64,000 nt of DNA from Vreelandella zhaodongensis (GTDB lineage Bacteria; Pseudomonadota; Gammaproteobacteria; Pseudomonadales; Halomonadaceae): assembly GCF_013415115.1 (NCBI RefSeq), contig NZ_JACCDD010000002.1:372001-436000 (forward strand), given 5' to 3'. Positions 16,558 through 25,023 of this stretch are shown piece after piece. Each line of letters begins with the position of its first letter. Position 1 is the first letter of the stretch. The notes beneath the pieces were generated by a model that ran no database searches, was not told the DNA's origin, and worked only from the letters and a program-made list of their open reading frames with translations. The position numbers were made by a program, and so were the translations under genes.

Positions 16558-17424
16558 TTGTTTCAGGAGTTAATTGCCTTTTTTGCGTCAGCACGGGGTG
16601 TGGACGTATTCTGGTCGCCGTTATCAGTAACAGTCTTAGGGGGAGTTCTTCTCGCCATAATGCTGAGAGGTGGAAGCGCTGAAAAAGAAAGACCCAAGAT
16701 AGGCAAAGGGCTAACTTTAACTGAAGTAAAGGAATTAATTCAGTCTGAATTGGATAGGCACCCGAATCAGCAATCCGCACCTGCCAATAGGCCTGCTAGT
16801 ACAAGACCGTCTGGTGATGATGGTTTTATCTGGATTTTTTCAATAGGGCTAATCTTCTTGTCTGTTGGATATGCTCGTTTTCAAGATCAAGTATTGGACT
16901 ACTCAGTTATTGCTGCAACGTCACTCTTCGGATTCTGGTTGGCAACAGTAGTATTTTCTTTATTAAAAGGGACAATTTCTGGTCGCGGGTGGGCCATATA
17001 TACTATTGCTGTTTGCGTTCTGTCATTGTCTGCTTTACCAATCTTGTACCTGTCATTAAATCCAATTCACTCGCCAGATGGAATAACTAACCTTCAGCAA
17101 GTGGCTACAGAATCAGGTTTTACTGGTCTCCTTAAAACCTATGGTACCGAGGGAATCTCTTTTCTTCTTTTTCAAGTTATGGGGTTTATTGTCTTATATG
17201 GCTCATGGCTATTCATCCTTCTTTCACTCGTCTATATGGCTTCATCTACTTTGGTTGTATCGGGCGTTCAAGGTCGGTCGTTTTGGTTTTGGTTATCCCT
17301 ACGAACTTATAAATTTGGTACGCCCATAAAAGGTACAGTTGTCGTTTCAATCTTATACATAGCCTCATTTGTTTTGATAAGTGGGTTGGCATATGAATGG
17401 TGGCGTCCTGCCAGTACCCTTTAA
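16558..17424 (+). CDS. Cassette 2 protein: polytopic membrane protein of unknown function
   Basis: A 288-residue protein not recognised. It begins with TTG; AAGGAG lies 8 bases upstream, which supports this start. One hydrophobic segment near residues 19-37 is followed by a charged cytoplasmic-looking stretch (EKERPKIGKGLTLTEVKELIQSELDRH), then five further membrane segments at roughly 95-115, 122-145, 150-172, 200-235 and 260-280. The stop codon TAA lies inside the R'' box of its attC site, as is common in tightly packed cassettes. Codon use and base composition are AT-richer than neighbouring chromosomal genes. Confidence 0.65.
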   Translation: MFQELIAFFASARGVDVFWSPLSVTVLGGVLLAIMLRGGSAEKERPKIGKGLTLTEVKELIQSELDRHPNQQSAPANRPASTRPSGDDGFIWIFSIGLIFLSVGYARFQDQVLDYSVIAATSLFGFWLATVVFSLLKGTISGRGWAIYTIAVCVLSLSALPILYLSLNPIHSPDGITNLQQVATESGFTGLLKTYGTEGISFLLFQVMGFIVLYGSWLFILLSLVYMASSTLVVSGVQGRSFWFWLSLRTYKFGTPIKGTVVVSILYIASFVLISGLAYEWWRPASTL

Positions 17425-17487
17425 CAAACAGCTGCAGCGGATCAATCTACGCTGCGCTCCAATTTCCCGCTTAGCTGGGCGTTATTT
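17418..17487 (+). repeat. attC-like site 2 (end of cassette 2)
   Basis: R'' box CCTTTAAC (17418-17425) is complementary to the start of this cassette (GTTAAAGG at 16526). Arms AGCTGCAGCGG and CCGCTTAGCT pair with a bulged G and one mismatch. The site ends TGGGCGTTATT with the GTT core at 17481-17483, the standard R' context. Confidence 0.78.
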
Positions 17488-17539
17488 TTTTACCATGGGC
17501 TTTCAACCCAGTGGCAATAATTTAATGTAGGAGTACATA

Positions 17540-18031
17540 ATGAAGTATTTGGGTTTTCTTTTGGCGCTTTGCCTTTGGATTTTTGCTAATGGTTTTTGGG
17601 AAATGGCTAAAGCTCCTGAACATTATAATTCATGCCAGAAAATTGAGTGGGCTCAGAACCAAAATAAGAATACATTCCGTCCAGATGAGTCGCTAGCCTT
17701 ATGGGTGCTGAAAAAGATAAAGTGTGATAGCAATGTGAGTAGTAATATGCCTAAAGACATGAGCCAAAGTCCAATCGCAATGGCCTATGTGTGCTGGGAG
17801 CTGACAAACCAGGCGGGTCGAGATACTGACTCAGACTTATTTGCTCAAATGATATCTATGGTCAGAAAAAGTCCTGAGTTCAAACCGGAGAGTCACATAG
17901 AGTTTTTAGGTTATGCAGTACAAGAGGTCTTGAAAATGGACTCTGAAATACGCCGCAATATATACTTCTCGGGCTGCTCGGAACCATTGAACAACATAAA
18001 GAGAGCATCTGAACAAGGCATGCTGAACTGA
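17540..18031 (+). CDS. Cassette 3 protein: small exported or membrane-anchored protein, unknown
   Basis: A 163-residue protein with an N-terminal hydrophobic segment (residues 3-21, LGFLLALCLWIFANGFWEM) that could be a signal anchor. The remainder is hydrophilic with four cysteines (SCQKIEW, IKCDSN, YVCWEL, SGCSEP), consistent with a periplasmic disulfide-bonded domain. AGGAG lies 8 bases before the ATG. I do not recognise a family. It is the single gene of the third cassette. Confidence 0.6.
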   Translation: MKYLGFLLALCLWIFANGFWEMAKAPEHYNSCQKIEWAQNQNKNTFRPDESLALWVLKKIKCDSNVSSNMPKDMSQSPIAMAYVCWELTNQAGRDTDSDLFAQMISMVRKSPEFKPESHIEFLGYAVQEVLKMDSEIRRNIYFSGCSEPLNNIKRASEQGMLN

Positions 18032-18049
18032 TCAAGAACAAAACATAAC

Positions 18050-18180
18050 ATAACAAACAATTCAAGCTGATTCGCAACACTTGGCGCTTTTGGTTTCAAT
18101 TTGTTTGGTGATTACCGTGCAGGGTTTGAGTAAGGTGGCTGTGTTGCTCACAACTTAATTGGGCGCTATATCAGTATTTC
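18050..18180 (+). repeat. attC-like site 3, long VCR-like form with decayed core
   Basis: About 125 bp. It opens ATAACAAACAATTCAAG and closes CTTAATTGGGCGCTAT. CAATTcAAG pairs with CTTAATTG with one bulge, and GCAACAC (18074-18080) pairs with GTGTTGC (18140-18146). Length and the GGCG...GGGCG framing are like Vibrio VCR sites. The crossover triplet reads GCT in place of GTT, so this site may no longer recombine. Confidence 0.68.
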
Positions 18181-18223
18181 CTCAACATCCGCTCTTGCTC
18201 TTGGCCGATAACAGGCAAAACGC

Positions 18224-18279
18224 AAAAGGGTCTGCGATATCTCGCAGACCCTTTTCGTTCATTCTGGCGCGTCTGGCAG
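18224..18279 (-). repeat. Displaced copy of tRNA-Arg 3' end and terminator (att-like remnant)
   Basis: AAAAGGGTCTGCGA-tatc-TCGCAGACCCTTTT (18224-18255) followed by ATTCTGGCGCGTCTGGCAG. The same hairpin with one base change in its centre lies at 19048-19083, followed by ATTTTGGCGCGCCCGGTAG, where the last bases are the 3' end of tRNA-Arg. This distal copy is the arrangement left by an element that integrated at the tRNA 3' end. Confidence 0.65.
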
Positions 18280-18573
18280 TGTCTTACCTGCATTTCTCAT
18301 TTTCTTAAATCACTGGTTTTCGTGAGCGTGATCTGATGAAAATCGAGGGGGCACGTCTCGGTGCCCTCTTCTGTGCTTTTCGATAGAACCTGTGTCAGTT
18401 AATCGCCAAGCTATGTATCAACCTTAGAATAATTAGCTACTCTAATAATAGAAGCTGTAGCCATGTTCCTCATTGGTCAGGAGCCTGCAGCCACGCGCAG
18501 ATGATGGCTATTAAAGACAGCTCACTCTTATATCCATGATTACACTACATCATTGAAAGAGATAAATAGCGCT

Positions 18574-18966
18574 ATGCAACGTCTATACATTCACCTCCCC
18601 TTACTCGTCGCTACTCTACTGGCTAGCACTGTCGCTTACGGTAACAAAACATCGCTCTCGTATGAGGCATGCATGCAGCAAGCCTATAGCACTCTCGATA
18701 TGGTCACCTGCATTTCAAACGAATATGAGCGTCAGGATCAGAGACTCAATGAAAACTACCAGCAGCTTCGTAGTCAGTTGAGCAGCGAACGGCGCGACCA
18801 GTTGCTTACCGCCCAGCGCGCATGGATTACATACAAGGAAGCCAACTGCGACTTCTATGCCGATCCAGAAGGGGGAACGCTAGCCCGCATCAATGCCAAC
18901 TCATGCTTACTCAACGAAACCACCAAACGCGCGGATGAGCTGAAAAATCTGATGCAGCCCTACTAA
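18574..18966 (+). CDS. LprI-like (DUF1311) lysozyme-inhibitor family protein
   Basis: A 130-residue secreted protein. Signal peptide residues 1-23 (MQRLYIHLPLLVATLLASTVAYG). The mature part has the DUF1311/LprI pattern with four cysteines: YEACMQQAYSTLDMVTCISNEYERQDQRLNENYQQL, then LLTAQRAWITYKEANCDFY and NSCLLNETTKRADEL. Family members are periplasmic or lipoproteins, some reported to inhibit lysozyme. The ATG at 18574 was chosen over an in-frame TTG at 18553; the ribosome site is weak. It lies between the two tRNA-Arg-derived repeats, so it may be cargo of a lost element. Confidence 0.8.
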   Translation: MQRLYIHLPLLVATLLASTVAYGNKTSLSYEACMQQAYSTLDMVTCISNEYERQDQRLNENYQQLRSQLSSERRDQLLTAQRAWITYKEANCDFYADPEGGTLARINANSCLLNETTKRADELKNLMQPY

Positions 18967-19047
18967 GTCAGATTTGAGATCAGGATTATCAAGGCTTCCC
19001 CAATCTGGCTATCATGGGTCCACCAGAGGAATAAACTTAGCGCGCAC

Positions 19048-19083
19048 AAAAAAGGGTCTGCGATTTCTCGCAGACCCTTTTTT
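19048..19083 (-). terminator. Terminator downstream of tRNA-Arg
   Basis: A 16-bp stem with TTTC loop, GGGTCTGCGA pairing with TCGCAGACCC, flanked by A6 and T6, so it can act on both strands. It lies 8 bases past the tRNA 3' end. Confidence 0.85.
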
Positions 19084-19091
19084 ATGCATTT

Positions 19092-19168
19092 TGGCGCGCC
19101 CGGTAGGAATTGAACCTACGACCTTCGGCTTCGGAGGCCGACACTCTATCCAACTGAGCTACGGGCGC
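19092..19168 (-). tRNA. tRNA-Arg (anticodon CCG)
   Basis: The minus strand gives a 77-base cloverleaf: acceptor GCGCCCG pairing with CGGGCGC, D arm AGCTCAGTTGGATAGAGT, anticodon stem TCGGC/GCCGA with loop CTCCGAA (anticodon CCG, reads CGG), T loop GGTTCAATTCC and encoded CCA end. Confidence 0.95.
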
Positions 19169-19311
19169 TTTGGGTGCGTATCGTACCCGCGTGGACGCGC
19201 TGTGTCCAGCGAGTCAGGGGTTTTACAGGCGCTTTGATTGACCGTTTTCGTTTCTCTAGTGCATGCTTTGAAAGCACTTCCTATCCTTAGTGAAACTGGG
19301 AACATAATAAA

Positions 19312-20310
19312 ATGAAAACTTTTGCACGTAACACGCTGGCACTGGGCATTTCACTGGCACTGGTAAGCGCCGCGAATGCCGCTGATTTTGCTGATATGGA
19401 CCCTGTCACCCTGCGTTTGGCCCACGTGGTTAACGAGCAGGATGGTTTCCATATTGCAGCGGTTAAATTCCAAGAACTGGTTGCCGAGCGCACTGAAGGC
19501 GCGGTGACCGTGGATATCTACCCCAACGCTTCATTGGGTGACGAACGCACGCTGCTGGAGGGCATGCAGATCGGTACGGTAGAGATGGGGGTGATTACCA
19601 ACGGACCGGTGGCCAACTTTGTGGAAGAGATGGCGGTGTTTGAACTGCCGTTCCTGTTCCCTTCCCCAGAAGCCGCTTATGGCGTGCTAGATGGCCCGAT
19701 CGGCCAGGAGCTGCTGGATAAGCTGTCTGACGTGAACCTGAAAGGCTTGGCCTACGCCGAGCGCGGCTTCCGCAACCTAACCAACAGCGAGCGGGCGGTG
19801 AATTCACCGGAAGACCTGGATGGCCTGCGCATTCGTGTGATGGAAAACCCGGTGTACACCGATACCTTCCGCGAGCTGGGCGCCAATGCTATTCCCATGG
19901 CGTGGACAGAAGCACTGACCGCCATGCAGCAGGGCACCATCGATGGCCAGGAAAATCCGGTGAACGTTATCCATTCGTTCAAGCTGAATGAAACCCAGAA
20001 CTATATGACCCTTTCGCGCCATACGTACGCACCGGCGATTTTTGTGATGGGCATGCCCGTTTGGAACCAGCTGCCAGAACACGCACAGGCTGTGCTTAAA
20101 GAAGCTGCCCAAGAAGCTGCCGAGCATGAGCGTCAGATGAATGCGGATATGGAAGCCGACCAGTTGGCGGCGCTACGCGAAGCCGGTATGGAAATTAATG
20201 AAACGCCGGATATCGAAGCCTTCCAAGCGGCGGTGGCGCCTGTATACGAGAAGTATGGCGAGCAGTTCGGTGACTACCTACCACGTATTCAGGAGGCTCT
20301 GAATCAGTGA
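19312..20310 (+). CDS. dctP: TRAP transporter solute-binding protein, DctP family
   Basis: A 332-residue periplasmic binding protein with signal peptide (MKTFARNTLALGISLALVSAANA). Mature sequence opens LRLAHVVNEQDGFHIAAVKFQELVAERTEGAVTVDIYPNASLG and contains GLAYAERGFRNLTNSERAVNSPEDLDGLRIRVMENPVY with the ligand-carboxylate Arg, then the ALTAMQQGTIDGQENP block, all typical of the DctP family. It would bind an organic acid for the DctQM permease downstream. The genes are coupled (the stop overlaps the next start). No dedicated regulator is adjacent. Confidence 0.93.
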   Translation: MKTFARNTLALGISLALVSAANAADFADMDPVTLRLAHVVNEQDGFHIAAVKFQELVAERTEGAVTVDIYPNASLGDERTLLEGMQIGTVEMGVITNGPVANFVEEMAVFELPFLFPSPEAAYGVLDGPIGQELLDKLSDVNLKGLAYAERGFRNLTNSERAVNSPEDLDGLRIRVMENPVYTDTFRELGANAIPMAWTEALTAMQQGTIDGQENPVNVIHSFKLNETQNYMTLSRHTYAPAIFVMGMPVWNQLPEHAQAVLKEAAQEAAEHERQMNADMEADQLAALREAGMEINETPDIEAFQAAVAPVYEKYGEQFGDYLPRIQEALNQ

Positions 20311-20834
20311 TGGCGTTTGCACAGCCTCTTTTGACGCTGCTGCAACGCATTGAGCGCGGGCTGGATGCCATCATCCAGCCCGTGGTGTTTGCGGGCATGG
20401 CAGCATTGATTGGCGTGATTACGCTGCAGATTGTGTCGCGGGTGTTGTTCAGCGCCGTGAGCTGGACAGAAGAGGTCGCGCGCTTTCTGTTGGTGTGGAT
20501 TACATTTTTAGCCAGCACGCTGGCCTTCCAACGCGGGCGGCATATCGCTGTGACCTTTGCGGTGGATGCGCTTCCCCTGCCCTTGCGCAAACTGGCGCGC
20601 TTAGCGGCACTTGCCGTGGTGCTGGCGTTTATGATCATGCTGATTGTGATTGGTTACCGCTATATGCAGGTGCAGAGCTTTCAGAAATCCGCCTCGCTGC
20701 GGCTATCGATGACCTACGTTTACGCGGTTATACCGCTTTCTGCGGCCATTATGGCGTGGTACGCCTTAGTGGATATGATTGACGTACTGGTGAACGGTGA
20801 GCCGACGGTCGCCGCGCCGGAGGAGCCACTATGA
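20307..20834 (+). CDS. dctQ: TRAP transporter small permease, DctQ family
   Basis: A 175-residue protein with four membrane segments. The conserved TRAP small-subunit block SWTEEVARFLLVWITFLASTLAFQRGRHIAV is present. The frame opens with GTG at 20307 (AGGAGG 10 bases upstream), overlapping the dctP stop by 4 bases; an ATG directly follows at 20310 and is an equally likely start. Its own stop overlaps the dctM start (ATGA). Confidence 0.92.
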   Translation: MMAFAQPLLTLLQRIERGLDAIIQPVVFAGMAALIGVITLQIVSRVLFSAVSWTEEVARFLLVWITFLASTLAFQRGRHIAVTFAVDALPLPLRKLARLAALAVVLAFMIMLIVIGYRYMQVQSFQKSASLRLSMTYVYAVIPLSAAIMAWYALVDMIDVLVNGEPTVAAPEEPL

Positions 20835-22093
20835 CTCTGGTGCTGTTCGGGCTGTTCTTCCTGTTTATGCTGCTGGGCGTGCCGATTGCGTTTGCGATTG
20901 GGGCAAGCACGCTTTATGCGCTGTACCAGTCGGGTGTGCCACTGATGGTGGTCACCCAACAGATGTTCCAGGGCATTAACTCGTTTGCCCTGGTCGCTAT
21001 CCCGATGTTTATTCTGGCCGGTGACTTAATGGCCCAGGGTAAGGTCAGCGAGCGGTTGGTGAGCTTTGCCGATTCGTTAGTCGGCTTTATGCGCGGCGGA
21101 CTTTCAATTGTTTCGGTGATGGCGGGCATGTTCTTCGCGGCTATCTCCGGCTCTGGTGCGGCCACCACTGCCGCGGTGGGTTCAAGCCTGGTGCCAGAGC
21201 TTAAGCGTAAAGGCTACGACCCTGCCTCTGCGGCGAGCTTAATTGCCGCCAGCGGCACGATTGGTGTTGTGATTCCCCCTTCGGTGCCGATGATTATCTA
21301 CGCGGTGATTGCTCAGCAGTCGGTATCGAAGCTGTTTTTGAACGGCTTTTTGCCGGGGCTGGTGATGGGGCTGGGACTGATGGCTATCGCCATCACTCAG
21401 GCCTATAAGCGCCAGTATCCTAAAGGCACACCGCTGTCGCTGCCTACCATTTGGCGCACGCTAAAAGCGGCCAGCTGGGGGCTGATGACGCCGGTGATTA
21501 TTTTGGGCGGTATCTTTTCGGGTATTTTCACGCCGTCGGAAGCGGCGGTGGTGGCGGTCAACTACGCGCTGCTGGTGTCGCTGTTTGTGTATCGGGATTT
21601 AACTCTGCCCCAGGTGTATAAGCTGCTGATTCGCTCGGCGATGACCACCGCGGTGATTATGCTGGTGATAGCCATGTCAGCAGTACTCAGCTGGACGCTT
21701 TCAAGCTGGCAGGTACCCGGCGCGATTGCCCAGGCGGTGCTGTCGCTTTCCACCAACCCCTACGTGATTATGCTGCTGGTAGTGGCGGTTATTCTGCTAA
21801 CGGGGGTGTTCATCGAAACCGCTAGCGCTTTGATTATTCTTACCCCGGTGCTGCTGCCGCTGGTACTGCAGTTGGGGATCGACCCGATCCATTTTGGTTT
21901 GATTATTGTGGTGGGGCTTTCGATTGGCATGATTACCCCACCAGTGGCAATCAACCTTTATGTGGCTTCGTCAGTCACTCAGCTACCGCTGGAGCGCATC
22001 ACCCAGGCGATTATCCCGTATCTGTTAGGGTTGATTGGCGTGCTGCTATTGGTGGTTTACGTACCGATCCTGCTGGGCTGGTCGGGTAGTTAG
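20831..22093 (+). CDS. dctM: TRAP transporter large permease, DctM family
   Basis: A 420-residue protein with about twelve membrane segments and the usual DctM length. Diagnostic blocks: GGLSIVSVMAGMFFAAISGSGAATTAAVGSSLVPEL, GTIGVVIPPSVPMIIYAV, and IHFGLIIVVGLSIGMITPPVAINLYVAS. It is the ion-coupled translocation subunit with DctQ. A strong terminator follows at 22148. Confidence 0.94.
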   Translation: MTLVLFGLFFLFMLLGVPIAFAIGASTLYALYQSGVPLMVVTQQMFQGINSFALVAIPMFILAGDLMAQGKVSERLVSFADSLVGFMRGGLSIVSVMAGMFFAAISGSGAATTAAVGSSLVPELKRKGYDPASAASLIAASGTIGVVIPPSVPMIIYAVIAQQSVSKLFLNGFLPGLVMGLGLMAIAITQAYKRQYPKGTPLSLPTIWRTLKAASWGLMTPVIILGGIFSGIFTPSEAAVVAVNYALLVSLFVYRDLTLPQVYKLLIRSAMTTAVIMLVIAMSAVLSWTLSSWQVPGAIAQAVLSLSTNPYVIMLLVVAVILLTGVFIETASALIILTPVLLPLVLQLGIDPIHFGLIIVVGLSIGMITPPVAINLYVASSVTQLPLERITQAIIPYLLGLIGVLLLVVYVPILLGWSGS

Positions 22094-22112
22094 CAAGCAG
22101 TTAACGCTGAGC

Positions 22113-22146
22113 TGAAATGCGTTGATATGAAATGCGTTGATATGAA
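22113..22146. repeat. Short tandem repeat, 15-bp unit, 2.3 copies
   Basis: TGAAATGCGTTGATA occurs twice head to tail, plus four further bases, between the dctM stop and its terminator. Probably a replication slippage product without function. Confidence 0.7.
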
Positions 22147-22147
22147 C

Positions 22148-22177
22148 AAGGGGCTTGCCATGTGGCAGCCCCTTTTT
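22148..22177 (+). terminator. Intrinsic terminator of dctPQM
   Basis: Stem AGGGGCttGCCA / TGGCagCCCCT followed by TTTTT, 55 bases after the dctM stop. Confidence 0.85.
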
Positions 22178-22251
22178 CTACTTCACCTATTTGCTACTGC
22201 TGGCTTTTTAACAACGTGTATTTTCAGCCAGCAGTGAGTACAGCGTAAGGC

Positions 22252-24051
22252 TTAGAACTCCTCCCAATCGTCGTTCCCTGCTTTAACAGGGGCTTGCTTG
22301 GAAGAGAGCGCGGGGCGCTTGAGCTCCTGGGGCGTACTTGGCGCGCCAGAAGGCAGTGTGTGACGCGGCTGGCTTGGTGCTTGTCGTGTCGGCGAGGCTT
22401 GTGGCTCATCATCGCCGAGTACAAAGGTGTTAATCAGCTCATTGAGGTGCTCCGCATGACGGCGCATGTTGGCAGCAGCCGTGGTGGACTCCTGCACCAT
22501 GGCAGCGTTTTGCTGGGTCATGGTATCCATTTCCGCGACGGCGGTGTTGATCTGGCCAATACCGCTGCTTTGTTCCTTGGCGCCAGCCGTAATCTCACCG
22601 ATCACATCGGTCACCTTGGAGACACTTTCCACAATGTCATGCATCGTCGCGCCCGCCTTACGCACTAGCTCAGCACCAGTGTGGGTGTGCTTAACAGAGC
22701 TATCAATCAGCGTGCGGATCTCTTTCGACGCGTTACTAGAGCGGCTAGCCAGTGTGCGTACTTCTTGCGCGACGACTGCAAAGCCACGGCCATGTTCACC
22801 CGCCCGTGCGGCTTCCACCGAGGCGTTAAGTGCCAGAATATTGGTTTGGAAAGCGATGGCGTCAATCATGGTGATGATTTCGCTGATACGCGTCGCGGAG
22901 TCGTTAATATCGTGCATCGTCCGCTCGACCTGCCCCATGGCTTCCTCACCATGGTGAGCCACTTCAGCAGTGGATTGCACCAGCTGATTGGCCTGCTGGG
23001 CATTATCCGCACTGTGATTCACGGTCGAGGTGATTTCTTCCATGGAAGCCGAGGTTTCTTGCAGGTTAGCGGCGGCCTGCTCAGTGCGAGTGGCCAGTTC
23101 CTCGGAGCTATGGGAAATTTCCCCTGCTGAGTGATAAACACTCATGGTGCTTCGGCGCACATCACGCAGGGTTTCCTGCATGCGCTCGACAAAAGCGTTG
23201 AACTGAACCGCCAAATTACCAACCTCGTCATTGCTTTCTACCGCTAAGCGGCGGGTAAGGTCACCACGGCCTTGAGCGATATCGTGCATAGCGCTGGCGG
23301 TGCGTTTAATCGGCCCTACAGTGCGGCGTACAAAGCCAAACGCGAGCAGTGCCACTGCCACCAATAAGACAGCACCTAACAAAATAGCGAACAAGATGGA
23401 CTGGCGGAGATCCGCATTGGCGGTCGCCTCAAGTTCGGCAACGACAGCATCAACATCCGTGACGTAAACACCCGCTCCAATCATCCAGTCCCATTTTTCT
23501 AGTCGGTCTATATAAGAGTGCTTGGGCTCAATGTCATTGGTGCCTGGGTACTCCCATAAATAGCTATGAAAACCGCCGCCACTCTTGGCAACCTGAATGA
23601 CATCGCGAATGAGATAGTTACCGTCCGGAGTTCTGACGTCTATCATGTTGGTACCTTCACGCTCTGGCGCGGGGGCCGTCACGATATTGTTACCATCAAA
23701 GTCATAGATAAAAACGTAGTTGTCACCTTCAAAGCGCATGGCGCGCACTATCTCTGCTACCTGCTGCTTGGCTTCCTCATCATTGGCACCCGCCTGATCA
23801 TAAATGGGGGAAATGGCGGTCGTCGCTACTTGAACAATGTCGCGCACTGCATTGCGGCGCTCTTCAATCAGCACCTCACGCTGATTCGCCAGCGTATCGC
23901 GGGTGTTTTGAATGCGCTCATAGGCGTTAAACGCGACTAGCCCTGCGGTCACGATGAAAAGCGGTAGCAGGACAAGCGTCAGCACTTTAGCTTGTAGGCT
24001 AAGGCTTCGTTTTTGCGAGGTCGCCGTCGAAGATGAAGGTGGAGTTGCCAT
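22252..24051 (-). CDS. Methyl-accepting chemotaxis protein with Cache sensor
   Basis: A 599-residue chemoreceptor. Membrane segment at about residues 21-43, a periplasmic single-Cache domain (residues 45-215; [27 protein letters not shown] and [13 protein letters not shown] are Cache hallmarks), second membrane segment 218-240, HAMP, then the signalling domain with the conserved hairpin tip [47 protein letters not shown]. The C terminus ends DDWEEF, close to the NWETF-type pentapeptide that tethers CheR and CheB, so this is probably a high-abundance receptor with adaptation docking. Ligand unknown; the neighbouring DctPQM might share it. Confidence 0.93.
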   Translation of the reverse strand: MATPPSSSTATSQKRSLSLQAKVLTLVLLPLFIVTAGLVAFNAYERIQNTRDTLANQREVLIEERRNAVRDIVQVATTAISPIYDQAGANDEEAKQQVAEIVRAMRFEGDNYVFIYDFDGNNIVTAPAPEREGTNMIDVRTPDGNYLIRDVIQVAKSGGGFHSYLWEYPGTNDIEPKHSYIDRLEKWDWMIGAGVYVTDVDAVVAELEATANADLRQSILFAILLGAVLLVAVALLAFGFVRRTVGPIKRTASAMHDIAQGRGDLTRRLAVESNDEVGNLAVQFNAFVERMQETLRDVRRSTMSVYHSAGEISHSSEELATRTEQAAANLQETSASMEEITSTVNHSADNAQQANQLVQSTAEVAHHGEEAMGQVERTMHDINDSATRISEIITMIDAIAFQTNILALNASVEAARAGEHGRGFAVVAQEVRTLASRSSNASKEIRTLIDSSVKHTHTGAELVRKAGATMHDIVESVSKVTDVIGEITAGAKEQSSGIGQINTAVAEMDTMTQQNAAMVQESTTAAANMRRHAEHLNELINTFVLGDDEPQASPTRQAPSQPRHTLPSGAPSTPQELKRPALSSKQAPVKAGNDDWEEF

Positions 24052-24291
24052 TAAGCGTTTCTCAGTAGGTCATAGGAAAGAATTTATTAGTAGTTTTATG
24101 TATTTCCTATCGGCCTAACCGGTACCACCTTTAGCTATTTCGAGTACTTTTTACTGTATGAACAGCCTATTAATGCCAAAACATAAGGCTTCATAACCTA
24201 CGTTAAGGATATCTGCGGCCTCCCCGTTCACTGTAGGGGTGTGGTGGCCAGGGACGGCCCGTTTTAGCAAGCCGCTAGCCACGTCTTTTTG

Positions 24292-24327
24292 ACTGCTCTG
24301 CCCCCTTTTGGGGCAGGGCAGTTTTTT
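24292..24327 (+). terminator. Orphan plus-strand intrinsic terminator
   Basis: Stem ACTGC-t-CTGCCCC / GGGGCAG-g-GCAGT followed by TTTTT. Both flanking genes are on the minus strand, so no annotated plus-strand transcript ends here. The 3' tail on the minus strand is not T-rich, so it would serve ureG poorly. It may end a small RNA transcribed from the 24.1-24.3 kb gap, where no clear gene is visible. Confidence 0.7.
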
Positions 24328-24350
24328 ATTGGGGGCGATACTCGCAACGT

Positions 24351-24983
24351 TTATGCCGTTTCTGCCTGGGGTCGGCGCTCTTCCAGCATGCCTTTATCGA
24401 GAATAAAGCGGATGATCTCCTCAAGCCCAACGCCATCGTAGAGGTTGGTAAACACAAAAGGGCGTTCGCCGCGCATTTTCTTCGAGTCGCGTTCCATCAC
24501 CTCAAGAGAGGCATGTACCTGCTCGGCAATATCAATCTTGTTGATAATCAGCAGGTCTGACTTGGTAATGCCTGGCCCGCCTTTACGGGGGATCTTATCG
24601 CCTGCGGAAACGTCAATCACGTACAGCGTGAGATCGGAAAGCTCAGGGCTGAATGTGGCCGATAAGTTGTCGCCACCGGACTCCACCAGTACCAGCTCTA
24701 GTTTTGGATGGCGGGCGTGCAGTTCGTCGATGGCCGCCAGATTCATTGAGGCATCTTCGCGGATGGCGGTATGCGGGCAGCCGCCGGTTTCCACCCCAAG
24801 GATGCGGTCGGCAGGTAGCGCATCGTGTTTGAGCAGAAAGTCGGCGTCTTCGCGAGTGTATATGTCGTTGGTTACGACAGCGATATCATAGTAATCCCGT
24901 AGTGCCGAACAGAGCTGCTTGAGCAGTGCGGTTTTACCGGAACCCACCGGGCCACCCACACCTACACGTAAACAGTGCGTCAT
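24351..24983 (-). CDS. ureG: Urease accessory GTPase UreG
   Basis: A 210-residue SIMIBI GTPase that powers nickel insertion into urease. P-loop [13 protein letters not shown] at residues 7-19, the family block [15 protein letters not shown], the Ni-binding Cys-Pro-His motif [19 protein letters not shown], and GTP-base motif NKID. It is the last gene of ureABCEFG. Length is the normal one for the family. Confidence 0.97.
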   Translation of the reverse strand: MTHCLRVGVGGPVGSGKTALLKQLCSALRDYYDIAVVTNDIYTREDADFLLKHDALPADRILGVETGGCPHTAIREDASMNLAAIDELHARHPKLELVLVESGGDNLSATFSPELSDLTLYVIDVSAGDKIPRKGGPGITKSDLLIINKIDIAEQVHASLEVMERDSKKMRGERPFVFTNLYDGVGLEEIIRFILDKGMLEERRPQAETA

Positions 24984-25023
24984 TGTTCTCTCCTACTAAT
25001 AAGCATTTAGAATAGATAAACGT

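Larger units (their letters stand above)
15881..18180 (+). mobile_element. Integron gene-cassette array without integrase (CALIN-like): three cassettes
   Basis: Three consecutive units each carry one plus-strand gene and end in an attC-like palindrome with a GTT (or decayed GCT) crossover core. Cassette 1 runs from the junction GTTAGGGC at 15881 to 16526, cassette 2 from 16526 to 17481, cassette 3 from 17481 to 18175. The decisive sign is that the bases at each cassette start are complementary to the R'' box of its own attC: GTTAGGGC with GCCCTAAC (cassette 1), GTTAAAGG with CCTTTAAC (cassette 2), as expected of excisable circles; for cassette 3 only GTTAT/ATAAC remain. The genes are AT-richer than their surroundings. 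No intI gene is present in the window. Confidence 0.78.

Noticed and set aside
18553..18966. LprI-like gene as a fourth integron cassette
   Set aside because: No attC-like palindrome follows it; it lies between tRNA-Arg-derived repeats instead.
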